Made by a program: the position numbers and the translations under genes. From Flavobacteriales bacterium (GTDB taxonomy: Bacteria > Bacteroidota > Bacteroidia > Flavobacteriales_D > Crocinitomicaceae): 64,000 bases of DNA. The notes beneath the pieces are model-generated. The model had not been told where the DNA came from. It made no database searches and was given only the letters and a program-made list of their open reading frames with translations. Below are positions 9,337-18,216 of this stretch, piece after piece; the first letter of the stretch is position 1; every line of letters starts with the position of its first letter. The stretch lies in the NCBI GenBank assembly GCA_947449575.1, contig CANFRV010000003.1, positions 1 through 64,000 on the forward strand, in the 5' to 3' direction.

Positions 9337-11292
9337 TTAACGATCCAATTTTTTCCACGCTTTCTTTAAAATGGAAAAATCTTTGGTTATACTATAATCT
9401 CTGGCGTAAATAAGGTTTAATTTGTCAACTAAAACTTCTTCGAAAACGGGAACTTTATCAGCAGGTGAAAGAATTCCTAATTTTATTTTGGGTAAATTAT
9501 TATCCGCAGAATATTGAATTGAATGGTAACCAACGATGGACCGTTTGCCAAAAAGAACAAAAAGTATATTTTTCAGAAATCGTTTTTTATTTCTATAGAT
9601 CCAGATAAGCAGTGGTGATAGAATAAATAAACAGAAAGCAGCTAAAAAGTCAAAGGTGCGCTTATTACGTATATTTGCTTTTGTAGTTATTGAATTGATA
9701 TTAAGAATGTATAAATCACCTGCTGTATCTATAGAATTACTTCCTATTAAGTAGAGACTTTCTGGCTGAGCAATTTTAAAATCAATAGTGTCAGAATCAA
9801 TAGTTGACATCCAATGTATGATGGTTTGAGCCGATGTGTCTTTCGCACAAAAAATAATTTCATCTATTGAATGAATGTGCACCACTTGATCTAGTTGATT
9901 AATTGAACCAATATACCCTACTTCTTTCATTTCATTGGGTGACACAAAATCAATAAGTTCAATTCGATCATTTGTTTGTTTAATAATCTGACTCACTCGT
10001 TCGGCTTCGGTCTTGGTTCCTACCACAACGAATTTCTTGTTTTTACTCGTAGAAATAGTAAATCTTTTCTGAAGTGCGAAATGAAGAAATATTCTAGAAA
10101 TCAAAAAATAGATCGTTACCCAGGCAGAACCTAAAAGAATATATAATCGTGAGAATTGCCATTCTTTTGGAAGTAAAGCATAGATTATCAGGATAATTAA
10201 AGTGCCTAAAAGGGTGCCTTTTAAAAAGCGAAATAACTTTATTGGCGTGTCATAGCCAGATGAAAAGAAGATACTTAACATCCAAATTATTGCATATCCT
10301 GGTATGGAGTATTTTAAAACAGATGGAGGGAATTCAATATTAACTTTTTTCCAATAGGTAGTCAAGGCAAGTAATCCACCAAAAATGTAAGCGTAATCCA
10401 CCAATGGCACGATCGTTTTTTTTATAAATCGAAGGGATAAGGCTAGAAATGCTCTGAAATATATGGCGCAATTAATGAGAAAAGAAAATAATTTTGCATT
10501 CTTTTGAGAAAAATGCTTTTGGGCAAAAATAACCATGGCTCGATAAAAAACGAAAACGTAGTTGACGGAACTTTTTTTGGTACTTTCTCCTTTGTAATGA
10601 ATGATTCTGGTATCTGCAAAATAATAGTTTTTAAATCCACCCTTTTGAATTCTATAGGATAAATCAATATCTTCGCCATACATGAAAAAGGATTCGTCTA
10701 ACAATCCAACTTTGTCTAAAGCCGTTTTTCGCATCAACATAAATGCACCACTTAAAATATCGATTTCATGGGTTTCAAATTCACTAAGATGTCCAGCATG
10801 ATACTGTCCGAATCGTTTTGATTTTGGAAATAATTTAGACAATCCAAAAATTTTATAAAAAGCGACAGATGGAGTAGGTAGTCCTCTTTTTGATTCAGGT
10901 AAAAATTTCCCTCGCCCATCTATCATTCGAACGCCTAAACCGCCCGCATTTGGATGGCTATCCATAAACGAAATTACTTTTAGAAAAGTATCTTCTTCAA
11001 CGACAGTGTCTGGATTTAAAAGTAAAACGTATTCCCCTGAAGAAATTTCTATGGCCTGATTATTGGCTTTCGAGAATCCTCGGTTGTCCTTATTTGCTAT
11101 AAGATGTATTTCAGGGAATTTCAATTGAACCATTTCAACGGAACCGTCGATGGAATTATTGTCAACCACAAAAACTTCCCCTGAAACTTTTTCCAACGCT
11201 TTTTTCACTGAATTTAAACATTGTTCCAAGAAGAATTCAACATTGTAATTGACAATGATCACACTAATCTTATATGTATATTCAGTAGACAA
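9337..11292 (-). CDS. GT2 glycosyltransferase fused to a membrane and nucleotide-binding-like module
   Basis: A 651-residue fusion. Residues 1-240 form a GT2 rhamnosyl/galactosyltransferase-like domain: SVIIVNYNVEFFLEQCL, VVDNNSIDGS, a metal-binding NPDT motif, and GEDIDLSYRI. Residues about 265-410 are several membrane segments. Residues about 425-545 resemble the nucleotide-binding domain of polyprenyl-phosphate sugar transferases (FVVVGTKTEAERVSQII). One last hydrophobic segment (FDFLAAFCLFILSPLLIW) aligns with the start of the bacterial sugar transferase domain, but KFRTM and the catalytic motifs are absent. The start is TTG 11292, because an in-frame stop lies two codons upstream. It probably adds a sugar to a membrane-bound glycan. 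A hexamer repeat lies in its leader. Confidence 0.8.
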   Translation of the reverse strand: MSTEYTYKISVIIVNYNVEFFLEQCLNSVKKALEKVSGEVFVVDNNSIDGSVEMVQLKFPEIHLIANKDNRGFSKANNQAIEISSGEYVLLLNPDTVVEEDTFLKVISFMDSHPNAGGLGVRMIDGRGKFLPESKRGLPTPSVAFYKIFGLSKLFPKSKRFGQYHAGHLSEFETHEIDILSGAFMLMRKTALDKVGLLDESFFMYGEDIDLSYRIQKGGFKNYYFADTRIIHYKGESTKKSSVNYVFVFYRAMVIFAQKHFSQKNAKLFSFLINCAIYFRAFLALSLRFIKKTIVPLVDYAYIFGGLLALTTYWKKVNIEFPPSVLKYSIPGYAIIWMLSIFFSSGYDTPIKLFRFLKGTLLGTLIILIIYALLPKEWQFSRLYILLGSAWVTIYFLISRIFLHFALQKRFTISTSKNKKFVVVGTKTEAERVSQIIKQTNDRIELIDFVSPNEMKEVGYIGSINQLDQVVHIHSIDEIIFCAKDTSAQTIIHWMSTIDSDTIDFKIAQPESLYLIGSNSIDTAGDLYILNINSITTKANIRNKRTFDFLAAFCLFILSPLLIWIYRNKKRFLKNILFVLFGKRSIVGYHSIQYSADNNLPKIKLGILSPADKVPVFEEVLVDKLNLIYARDYSITKDFSILKKAWKKLDR

Positions 11293-11302
11293 TTTCTAAA
11301 AC

Positions 11303-11370
11303 CTTACTCTTACTCTTACTCTTACCCTTAATCTCAACCTCAACCTCAACCTCAACCTCAACCTCAACCT
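11303..11370. repeat. Hexanucleotide tandem repeat
   Basis: About eleven hexamers run in one phase: CTTACT three times, CTTACC, CTTAAT, then CTCAAC six times. Related C/T-rich sequence (CCCTAAT repeated) continues to about 11418. It lies between the RidA stop and the glycosyltransferase start, in the 5' leader of the latter. Confidence 0.9.
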
Positions 11371-11405
11371 ATATTCTACAACACCTAACACCCAACACCT
11401 ACCCC

Positions 11406-11786
11406 CTAATCCCTAATCGCAATACAAGAAATTTCAATCGGAACATCCAAAGGAAGTTTTGACACCTGAACAGTTTCTCTAGCTGGAGGATTAGTAGAAA
11501 AGTACGAACCATACGCTTCATTTACTTTAGCGAAATCATTCAGATCTTTTAAGAAAATACTGCATTTTACAATGTTTTCTGCATCCATCTCTGCCTCTTT
11601 TAACAAAGATAAAATATTTTTCATTACCTGATGCGTTGAATTTTCTATAGTATCCAGCACTAAATCGCCACTTAACGGGTTTAATGGAATTTGACCACTT
11701 ACATAAAGTGTTTTATCTACTAATATCGCTGGACTGTATGGTCCAATTGGTGCTGGTGCTCCTGGAGTTTGAATCGTTTTTTTCAT
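11406..11786 (-). CDS. RidA family reactive intermediate/imine deaminase
   Basis: Small cytoplasmic RidA/YjgF protein of 126 residues that hydrolyses reactive enamine/imine intermediates released by PLP enzymes, which limits metabolic damage. Family features are GPYSPA near the N-terminus, LYVSGQIPLNP, NSTHQVMKNI, and the substrate-binding Arg in PPARETVQVSKLP with the C-terminal EISCIA. ATG 11795 would add three residues and is also possible. The divergent pabA/trpG-like gene starts 40-50 bp away, so the promoters overlap. Confidence 0.92.
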   Translation of the reverse strand: MKKTIQTPGAPAPIGPYSPAILVDKTLYVSGQIPLNPLSGDLVLDTIENSTHQVMKNILSLLKEAEMDAENIVKCSIFLKDLNDFAKVNEAYGSYFSTNPPARETVQVSKLPLDVPIEISCIAIRD

Positions 11787-11795
11787 TTCTTTCAT

Positions 11796-11803
11796 TAACT
11801 TTG
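11796..11803 (+). promoter_or_regulatory. -7 box (TAACTTTG) for the amidotransferase gene
   Basis: TAACTTTG matches TAnnTTTG exactly. It lies about 32 bp before the TTG start of the downstream amidotransferase gene. Confidence 0.4.
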
Positions 11804-11834
11804 TGCAAGTTTACTAAAATTAACGCACAATTCA

Positions 11835-12395
11835 TTGAAAGTACTATTAGTTGATAATTATGATTCTTTTACTTTTAACCTTTTTCACTTAGTGGATGGT
11901 TTAGGAGCGGAGGTTGTTGTGAAAAGAAATGATGATATAAATCTCAATGAAATAGCCCAATTTGATAAGATAATTCTTTCTCCTGGTCCCGGTCTTCCAC
12001 AAGAAAGTGAGGGAATGATGCAGCTAATTCGTCATTGGATAGATCAGCGACCCATTTTAGGTGTTTGTTTAGGAATGCAGGCATTAGCGGTTCATTTTGG
12101 TGATGATTTAATTAATCTGAAAGAAGTGAAACATGGTGTGCAAACGATCGCTTGTCAAGTGAATGAGTCAAAATTATTAACCAACATTGATAGCAATTTT
12201 AAAGTTGGATTATACCACAGTTGGGCCATTGAATGTAAAGCGAATTCACCTTTGATCGTCACTTCTAGGTCTGAAAGTGGGATAATAATGTCAGTAGAAC
12301 ATAAAATGTTACCTGTATATGGTGTTCAATTTCATCCGGAATCGATTTTAACAGAAAATGGAAGAGAAATTTTAAATAATTTTTTAGAAATCTAA
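11835..12395 (+). CDS. Anthranilate/aminodeoxychorismate synthase component II (class I glutamine amidotransferase)
   Basis: A 186-residue glutaminase subunit that releases ammonia from glutamine for an anthranilate (TrpE) or aminodeoxychorismate (PabB) synthase. The start VLLVDNYDSFTFNL is typical of TrpG/PabA. The oxyanion motif is SPGPGLP, the nucleophile Cys lies in GVCLGMQAL, and the catalytic His/Glu are in QFHPES. The start codon is TTG. No partner chorismate enzyme is adjacent, so TrpG and PabA cannot be separated; solitary copies often serve folate synthesis or both pathways. Confidence 0.9.
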   Translation: MKVLLVDNYDSFTFNLFHLVDGLGAEVVVKRNDDINLNEIAQFDKIILSPGPGLPQESEGMMQLIRHWIDQRPILGVCLGMQALAVHFGDDLINLKEVKHGVQTIACQVNESKLLTNIDSNFKVGLYHSWAIECKANSPLIVTSRSESGIIMSVEHKMLPVYGVQFHPESILTENGREILNNFLEI

Positions 12396-12427
12396 AGGAT
12401 CTTTTTCGGATTATTTAAATAATTTTT

Positions 12428-13288
12428 TCACGGATTTATTTGAATTATTTTTTTTCCTTCTATGATGATCGCTTTTATTCTCGTTTCACTAATCCCCAGT
12501 TTTCGCAATAATTTTTCATTCTCAATGACTTCTGATACCAATACCAATCCAATAGTGAGAAACTTTTTTTTCTCAATGATAGTAAGGGATGAAAGGCAAG
12601 TCAAAGGATATAATCCAGTTCTTCCGATTTGGTCTTTTAATGAATTTCCGTAGGGGACATCCCAACCCAAAAGTTCAATTTTTTGACATTCCGCATAACA
12701 ACTAGCATCTTCTGTAAAGCGCGAATTTGTTGCAATCCAACCTTTAAATCTTTTGAGAGGTGGAACTAATAAGTGATTATCTAAAAGGTCTTGAAAGCGA
12801 GAATGAATGTAAAGTGGGACTTTGACATCGACAGAAGATCCACCAATATTTTTGTATTTGCATTCAACTAACATGATTAAATCATCTTTTTTACAAATGA
12901 CGTCAATTTCATGGGTAACACATTTTCCTTGCAAAATTCTACCCGTTTCGGTTGAAAATCCTTGTGTCATAAATAATTCACTAATAAATTTTTCAAAAGC
13001 AAAACCAGAAGGACCTAGCTCCATAATTCCTTGTTTTAAATGATAGCGTGAAGCATTTGTCGACGAACTCTTTTTCAGTAGGCGAAATGCCATACTATAT
13101 ATCTTTTTTGTACTAATTCCTTGAAATAACTGTGGTTTTAAAATTTCAATTAATCTATTTGCTTCATCTTCAGTTGAATTTGAGTTGATTAAAGAGTTTT
13201 TTAATTTTTGGAATGAAAAATATTCCTCTTTACCGGATGCTTTTCGAATAATTATTTTTTCATGTTCGTTCATTTGAAATTGGTTCAT
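12428..13288 (-). CDS. ATP-cone domain plus Mrr-like nuclease domain protein
   Basis: Unusual 286-residue protein. Residues 1-95 match an ATP-cone nucleotide-binding domain (IIIRKASGKEEYFSFQKLKNSL, ISTKKIYSMAF). Residues about 100-215 form a restriction-endonuclease-like fold with the active-site pattern E-x-D in HEIDVI followed by ECK in LVECKYKN, as in Mrr_cat nucleases. The C-terminal part is unassigned. It ends 4 bp downstream of the beta-CASP hydrolase gene on the same strand, so the two are probably co-transcribed. This suggests a nucleic-acid processing role that may respond to nucleotides. It is not a classical restriction system because no methylase is present. Confidence 0.75.
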   Translation of the reverse strand: MNQFQMNEHEKIIIRKASGKEEYFSFQKLKNSLINSNSTEDEANRLIEILKPQLFQGISTKKIYSMAFRLLKKSSSTNASRYHLKQGIMELGPSGFAFEKFISELFMTQGFSTETGRILQGKCVTHEIDVICKKDDLIMLVECKYKNIGGSSVDVKVPLYIHSRFQDLLDNHLLVPPLKRFKGWIATNSRFTEDASCYAECQKIELLGWDVPYGNSLKDQIGRTGLYPLTCLSSLTIIEKKKFLTIGLVLVSEVIENEKLLRKLGISETRIKAIIIEGKKIIQINP

Positions 13289-13292
13289 ACAA

Positions 13293-14669
13293 TCAAATTA
13301 ATTCGATTTCTTCATTTAATGTTGGAATGATGCATTGAATTCCTACTTCATCTTTGATCTTCACTCTCCACGTATTTTGAGCTTGAGGTTCACCATGAAC
13401 GAGAAATATTTGCTTTGGTTTTCTTGTAAAGCCTTTTAGCCAGGTCAACATTTCTTGCTGGTCAGCGTGACCGGACATGGTTTCTATTGTAAGGATTTCA
13501 CAATCAATTTGGTAATATTTCCCATGAAGTTTAACTTCTCGAATTCCCTCTTTTAAGGATCTGCCTCTTGTTCCTTCACCTTGATATCCTACCAAAAGGA
13601 TGGTGTTTTTAGGTTCAGTTGAATATTCTTTTAAATAGCCTAAAACTCTCCCTCCAGTTAACATTCCGCTAGCAGCAATAACTATTTTTGACCGATTTTC
13701 TTTCATAATTTTTAGGGAATCGCCATAATCTCGAATGATATTTATATCTCTATAGATTAAATGTGTATCTGCTGTTGAAAGTTTGTGCCAAGAAGGATGA
13801 TTCAAAAACACGTCAGTTGCATTTGCTCCCATGGGACTATCCAGGTAAACGGGGATGTTTTTAAGGATTCGCTTTTCTTCTTTCAAACGGTTTATTAAAA
13901 ACATAATTTCCTGAGCTCTTTCAACTGCGAAACTAGGAATTAGTAGATTTCCTCCTTTTTCAATTGTATGAAGAATAGCGGTTTCTAACGCATCAATCGC
14001 AGAGGTGCTAGGATGGATTCGGTCTCCATATGTGCTTTCCATGACTAAATAATCTGCCTCTTCAATGGTCGTTGGATTACCCATTAAATCATTATTGTAA
14101 CGTCCGATGTCACCTGAAAAAACAATCTTTTTACCATAGCAATCCAATTCAATAAATGCAGAACCAAGGATATGTCCATTTTTCAAAAAACGAAATGAAA
14201 CATTATCTGAAATTTTTACCCATTTTAAATCAAGTCTTGTTTCAAATTGTTTCAAGCATTTTTCCACATCTTTTACTGTGTAAATGGGGGTTGCAGGTTG
14301 ATGAATTGTATAGCCTTCTTCATTTGCTTTTCTCGCATCTTCTTCTTGAATTTTAGCGCTATCCATCAAGATTATTTCTACTAATTCTCTGGTTGGAGGC
14401 GTCATTAATATTTTGCCTTTGAACCCATTTTTCACTAAAACAGGTATATATCCACAGTGATCTAAATGGGCGTGTGTTATCAATAGTAAATCAATCGATT
14501 TTTCATCAATAGGTAATTTCTCTCTATTTTTTAATCGAAGAGCTTTCAAACCTTGATACATGCCGCAATCGACTAAAATAGTTACTTCTGGTGTTTTCAG
14601 CAGGTGTTTTGATCCTGTCACTGTTTCTGCTGCTCCAAGAAATTGGATTGATATTTTTTCTACTTTCAT
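13293..14669 (-). CDS. Beta-CASP metallo-beta-lactamase-fold RNase/hydrolase
   Basis: A 458-residue zinc-dependent hydrolase of the Ysh1/CPSF73-like group. The metal-binding motif is THAHLDHCGYIP (HxHxDH), further ligands are GHILGSA and FSGDIGRY, and the beta-CASP domain contains MGANATDVF, AASGMLTGGRVLGYL, VGYQGEGTRGRSL and the late LVHGEPQA. Family members are RNA endo/exonucleases, and this bacterial type (YSH1 group) is widespread in Bacteroidetes. It is followed within 4 bp by the ATP-cone nuclease gene. The real substrate is not established from sequence. Confidence 0.87.
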   Translation of the reverse strand: MKVEKISIQFLGAAETVTGSKHLLKTPEVTILVDCGMYQGLKALRLKNREKLPIDEKSIDLLLITHAHLDHCGYIPVLVKNGFKGKILMTPPTRELVEIILMDSAKIQEEDARKANEEGYTIHQPATPIYTVKDVEKCLKQFETRLDLKWVKISDNVSFRFLKNGHILGSAFIELDCYGKKIVFSGDIGRYNNDLMGNPTTIEEADYLVMESTYGDRIHPSTSAIDALETAILHTIEKGGNLLIPSFAVERAQEIMFLINRLKEEKRILKNIPVYLDSPMGANATDVFLNHPSWHKLSTADTHLIYRDINIIRDYGDSLKIMKENRSKIVIAASGMLTGGRVLGYLKEYSTEPKNTILLVGYQGEGTRGRSLKEGIREVKLHGKYYQIDCEILTIETMSGHADQQEMLTWLKGFTRKPKQIFLVHGEPQAQNTWRVKIKDEVGIQCIIPTLNEEIELI

Positions 14670-14942
14670 TTTCGATTCTTTGGTGTAAAGAAAGTGATTG
14701 TTAGATCAGATAAAAATGATGAGTGTCATGTAAAAAAGATATACAAAAAAAAGAGGATGTCTCAAAAGCTGTAATTTATCTAAAAATTAACAATGTAAGT
14801 ATATATGAAAAAGTAAACAAATCATTTTTGTTGTTGATTTACAATTTGTTACTTTAATTTATCAAAAAAACTTATATGTCCTTATAATCCTTCCCTTCGG
14901 TCTTCGAAAGTATACTCTCTCTTATCGTTCAAAAAAAATAAA
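14670..14942. other. Intergenic region containing a possible MITE/IS remnant
   Basis: No gene is seen. The stretch from 14755 to 14963 is bounded by 14-base inverted termini matching at 13 of 14 positions (GGATGTCTCAAAAG and, reversed, GGCTGTCTCAAAAG). These resemble the ends of IS elements with a TGTCTCAAAA core. The interior has no ORF. The right end doubles as the terminator of the TonB receptor gene, so the match could be accidental. Confidence 0.35.
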
Positions 14943-14963
14943 GGCTGTCCTTTTGAGACAGCC
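14943..14963 (-). terminator. Rho-independent terminator after the TonB-dependent receptor gene
   Basis: GGCTGTC/GACAGCC (7 bp, 7-base loop) is followed on the minus strand by TTTATTTTTTTT. It lies about 24 bp past the receptor stop codon. Confidence 0.8.
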
Positions 14964-14986
14964 CATTTTAAATTAGAAAAAAGCAA

Positions 14987-17398
14987 TTAGAAATTTCCTC
15001 TCAAAGTGATAATGAAGTTTCTACCTGGTGCTGAAATATTAGAAGCATACTGTCTGTAATTTTGATCAAAAATATTTTCACATGCTGCCTGTACACTAGC
15101 GTATTTGTTGATTTGGTAAGTCAAACGTATGTTGGCAGTATACCAAGCTGGCATTCCATTAATGGTTGCATTAGCCTCGTTATCTTCACCACTTAAAAGA
15201 TTGTAATCTTTCATTTTTTTCCAACCACTATAGTTCACGAAAGCTTCTGCTCTAAACTTTTTCACATGAACATTAAAACTTACTTTTCCAAAAATAGGGG
15301 CAATGTGATCCAATGGGTAATCCGTCGTGTCAGTTACGATTCTTCCATACGTGTAATTAAAGGTTCCTAAAACAGAAAGATATTCATTTAAATTCCCACT
15401 AATACCGCCTTCAAGTCCGTATATATATGCTTTACTTGAATTAACCGTAGAGGTAACTTTACTCATAGCTCCATCATACATTATTGAATCTTGACCATTG
15501 AAAGTACTATTTTGAACGTTTAAACCATTGATATAATTCGTATAGTAACCATTCACAGAAACGTTTACTCTTTTATGAATTGTTTGTGTTATTCCAAGTT
15601 CATAGGTGTAGGTATACTCTGGTTTTAAATTTGGATTTGGAACAACTAGATTTCCAGAGGTAGATTCAAAAACTTTACTCATATCATCAACGTTTGGCGC
15701 TCTAAAACCGGTTGAAATCCCTCCGTTAATTCTGAAAGAAGAACAAGGCATGTAGATCAATCCAATATTTCCATTTAATGCTTTGTTGTTTTGTGTAACA
15801 CTAGAAAATGGGAATGGGAAAAATTGTTGATTCGTAAAATTTGAGTTTAAGTTCACGTTCGAAAAACGAACACCATCATTCAAGATTAATTTTTTATTTA
15901 TTTCCCATGTGTGCGTCAAATACGCTGCAACTGAATACATCTTAGAGCCTCCGTCAGGGTAACGTGTATCAAGAGCACCCGTTGTGTCAGCTAGAATGTC
16001 TTTCACAAAAGCAGAAGAATTTACGTTATTGTAGTAAGCATCTATTCCGTAGCGAAGTTCTTGTTCTCCTAATTTTTTATCAAAATCCGCGTTGAAAGTG
16101 TAAATGTCTAATTTTTCAATTCGATGGTTTTCATATACCTTTTGAAATTTTCTGTCTATTCTGCTCTCTTCAATATTTTGATAACCTGCAATTATTCGCG
16201 CATGATCATACAAGATATTTGAATTAGATAAATTTAAAGTGTAGGACGCAAATACTCTTTTTTGAGGCCCATAATGCCAATCTGCATATTTTGGATTCCC
16301 TCCTGAAGTTTGTGTTAATCTATCGTAGCGATCAACATTGGATGAATTGGAAAGTTGAAAATTTAATACGTGATTTACCTTTTCGGATTGCTTAAATAGA
16401 AATTTTTGTAAAATATCGTATTGAGAATATCCTGATCCAACTTGCAGGTTTGTGTCCCTATTTACAACTTTCGTGTCGATATTATTCGTTGTGCTTACAT
16501 ACCAAAGACGAGATCCTAAATTTCCGTAAAATGGATTTCTTTGCGCTCCTTGTTTTAAATCACCATAATTGGAGAATGTAAAAGAGGTCAAAGATCCAAA
16601 TCGTTTTCCTCCAATGGAAATGTCGGCATGCGCTGCATATCCAGAATTTGCTGAAGTTGATCTTGTATATGCATTGGCTTTTATTTTACTTTTACCAGAA
16701 GTAGAAAGTAATGGGTTTTTGGTGTAAAAATGCATTACTCCGCCCAACGCATCACTTCCGTAAACGACAGAACCAGGACCGTAAACAATCTCCACTTTAT
16801 CCATGATTGCATTGTCCAACGTGATAATGTTCTGAATATGTCCTCCTCTGTAAATAGCATTGTTCATTCGCACTCCATCAACCACCATCAACACTTTGTT
16901 CGTTTCAAAACCACGTATTATTGGACTTCCTCCACCTTGTTGGCTTTTTTGTACGAGTACATTTCCTGAATTAGAAATCACATCTGCCATAGATGTTTGA
17001 TTCATGTTTTGAAGATCAGAATTTCTAATTACTTGAATTTTCTGAACAACGTCTTTTCTCTTTTCTTCAAATTTACTCGCTGAAACAACGACCTCCTCCA
17101 TCGAGTTTGTGTTTTCGTTAAGAGTTATTTTAAAATTCAACTTAATTAGCTGCTCTTGCGAGAAAATGGTTGTTTCATAAAACGTATTGCGGCATACGAT
17201 ATCGCCGCTTGCAATAAGAGAAGTGATATCCACGACTCCAGATTCATTCGTTGTTAGAATAATGGAGGGGTTGCTTTTCGAGAAAACCTCCACATTTTGT
17301 ATTGGCTGCAATAGGTTTCGATCGAGAATTTCTAAAGATTGAGCATTTACTTTTGCAAAGCATAAAAAAGTAAAAAATAGTATACTAAAATTTTTCAT
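14987..17398 (-). CDS. TonB-dependent outer-membrane receptor
   Basis: Outer-membrane active transporter of 803 residues. Its order is signal peptide (MKNFSILFFTFLCFAKVNA), a short carboxypeptidase-regulatory-like domain (about 20-95), the TonB-box/plug region (VVQKIQVIRNSDLQ, PIIRGFETNKVLMVVDGVRMN, VEIVYGPGSVVYGSDALGG) and a 22-strand-type barrel ending in FIITLRGNF with a terminal aromatic residue. The plug sequence is closest in style to haem/haemoglobin or siderophore receptors, but the ligand cannot be assigned. The ATG nine codons further upstream lacks a signal-peptide context, so 17398 is used. Confidence 0.9.
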   Translation of the reverse strand: MKNFSILFFTFLCFAKVNAQSLEILDRNLLQPIQNVEVFSKSNPSIILTTNESGVVDITSLIASGDIVCRNTFYETTIFSQEQLIKLNFKITLNENTNSMEEVVVSASKFEEKRKDVVQKIQVIRNSDLQNMNQTSMADVISNSGNVLVQKSQQGGGSPIIRGFETNKVLMVVDGVRMNNAIYRGGHIQNIITLDNAIMDKVEIVYGPGSVVYGSDALGGVMHFYTKNPLLSTSGKSKIKANAYTRSTSANSGYAAHADISIGGKRFGSLTSFTFSNYGDLKQGAQRNPFYGNLGSRLWYVSTTNNIDTKVVNRDTNLQVGSGYSQYDILQKFLFKQSEKVNHVLNFQLSNSSNVDRYDRLTQTSGGNPKYADWHYGPQKRVFASYTLNLSNSNILYDHARIIAGYQNIEESRIDRKFQKVYENHRIEKLDIYTFNADFDKKLGEQELRYGIDAYYNNVNSSAFVKDILADTTGALDTRYPDGGSKMYSVAAYLTHTWEINKKLILNDGVRFSNVNLNSNFTNQQFFPFPFSSVTQNNKALNGNIGLIYMPCSSFRINGGISTGFRAPNVDDMSKVFESTSGNLVVPNPNLKPEYTYTYELGITQTIHKRVNVSVNGYYTNYINGLNVQNSTFNGQDSIMYDGAMSKVTSTVNSSKAYIYGLEGGISGNLNEYLSVLGTFNYTYGRIVTDTTDYPLDHIAPIFGKVSFNVHVKKFRAEAFVNYSGWKKMKDYNLLSGEDNEANATINGMPAWYTANIRLTYQINKYASVQAACENIFDQNYRQYASNISAPGRNFIITLRGNF

Positions 17399-17627
17399 AT
17401 GTATTTTATTGTTTTTGATGATCATTTTTAATCGTCACTTCAAAATTCATCACTCTTTGTGACGTTTTTCGCTCATGACATATTTAAAAATGAATTCTTT
17501 TATTTACTTAAAAATAAAATAACAAGCACCCTCAGTAATTTACTAAAGCACATACATTGTTCTTGAATTTTTAAAATAGATACGTTTATATTCCAACTGT
17601 AAATAGAAGGAAACGTGTAGAAGATAT

Positions 17628-18161
17628 TTAAACGCTCTGAATTGGAGGTTTAAACGATGTGTCTAAGGAAACTAAATAGTTTTTTGTTGTATATATAAAA
17701 AACTGTTTTTCTTTTAATTCCTGAGGAAATAATAGTGAAATTTTTACTGCTTCTAGGTTTGATATAAATGGTGTTTGAATAATTTTTAATAGAATTGTTT
17801 GACTGTTTTTCTCATTATTTTTTGAAGTAGCTAACCCGAAAACATCTTGCTGAACTTGTAATAATTTATTTTCTTTTGTATCTAAATAACAGGTAATAAC
17901 TGTTTTTTTAGTAGTTCGATGTATCTTTTTTACGTCATATAAATTAGATTGATATCTAAATTCTTTATTATCAATCCATACAATCTTTTTGTATTCATTT
18001 GGCGTGAATGCTAATGTTTGTATTTTCTTCTTATTGTTTTTGGATAGGGCTAATTGCGCTTCTTGTTTAACACGAAAAGTACTAACTCCAAAATAAATAA
18101 ATACACCAATTAATTGCCAAGCAAATAAGAGAATAATTGATATGTTTACTATTTTTTTCAT
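17628..18161 (-). CDS. Small membrane-anchored hypothetical protein
   Basis: A 177-residue protein of unknown function. Residues about 5-27 form one hydrophobic segment (ISIILLFAWQLIGVFIYFGV), so it is probably anchored in the inner membrane with a mainly beta, Lys-rich extracytoplasmic part. It lies downstream of the 1690-residue T9SS gene on the same strand, but a strong terminator (18172-18199) separates them, so it is probably transcribed alone. No family was recognised. Confidence 0.6.
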   Translation of the reverse strand: MKKIVNISIILLFAWQLIGVFIYFGVSTFRVKQEAQLALSKNNKKKIQTLAFTPNEYKKIVWIDNKEFRYQSNLYDVKKIHRTTKKTVITCYLDTKENKLLQVQQDVFGLATSKNNEKNSQTILLKIIQTPFISNLEAVKISLLFPQELKEKQFFIYTTKNYLVSLDTSFKPPIQSV

Positions 18162-18171
18162 TCAAAAAAAA

Positions 18172-18199
18172 AGCGGCTCTCAAGGTATTAAGAGCCGCT
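18172..18199 (-). terminator. Rho-independent terminator after the giant T9SS gene
   Basis: The 9-bp stem AGCGGCTCT/AGAGCCGCT has a 10-base loop. Eight to nine T residues follow on the minus strand. It sits 18 bp beyond the stop codon of the 1690-residue protein. Confidence 0.9.
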
Positions 18200-18216
18200 A
18201 ATATAGTTGTATTAAT

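Noticed and set aside
12428-13288. Restriction-modification system
   Set aside because: The nuclease-like protein has no methyltransferase or specificity gene nearby and carries an ATP-cone, so a defence role is not supported.
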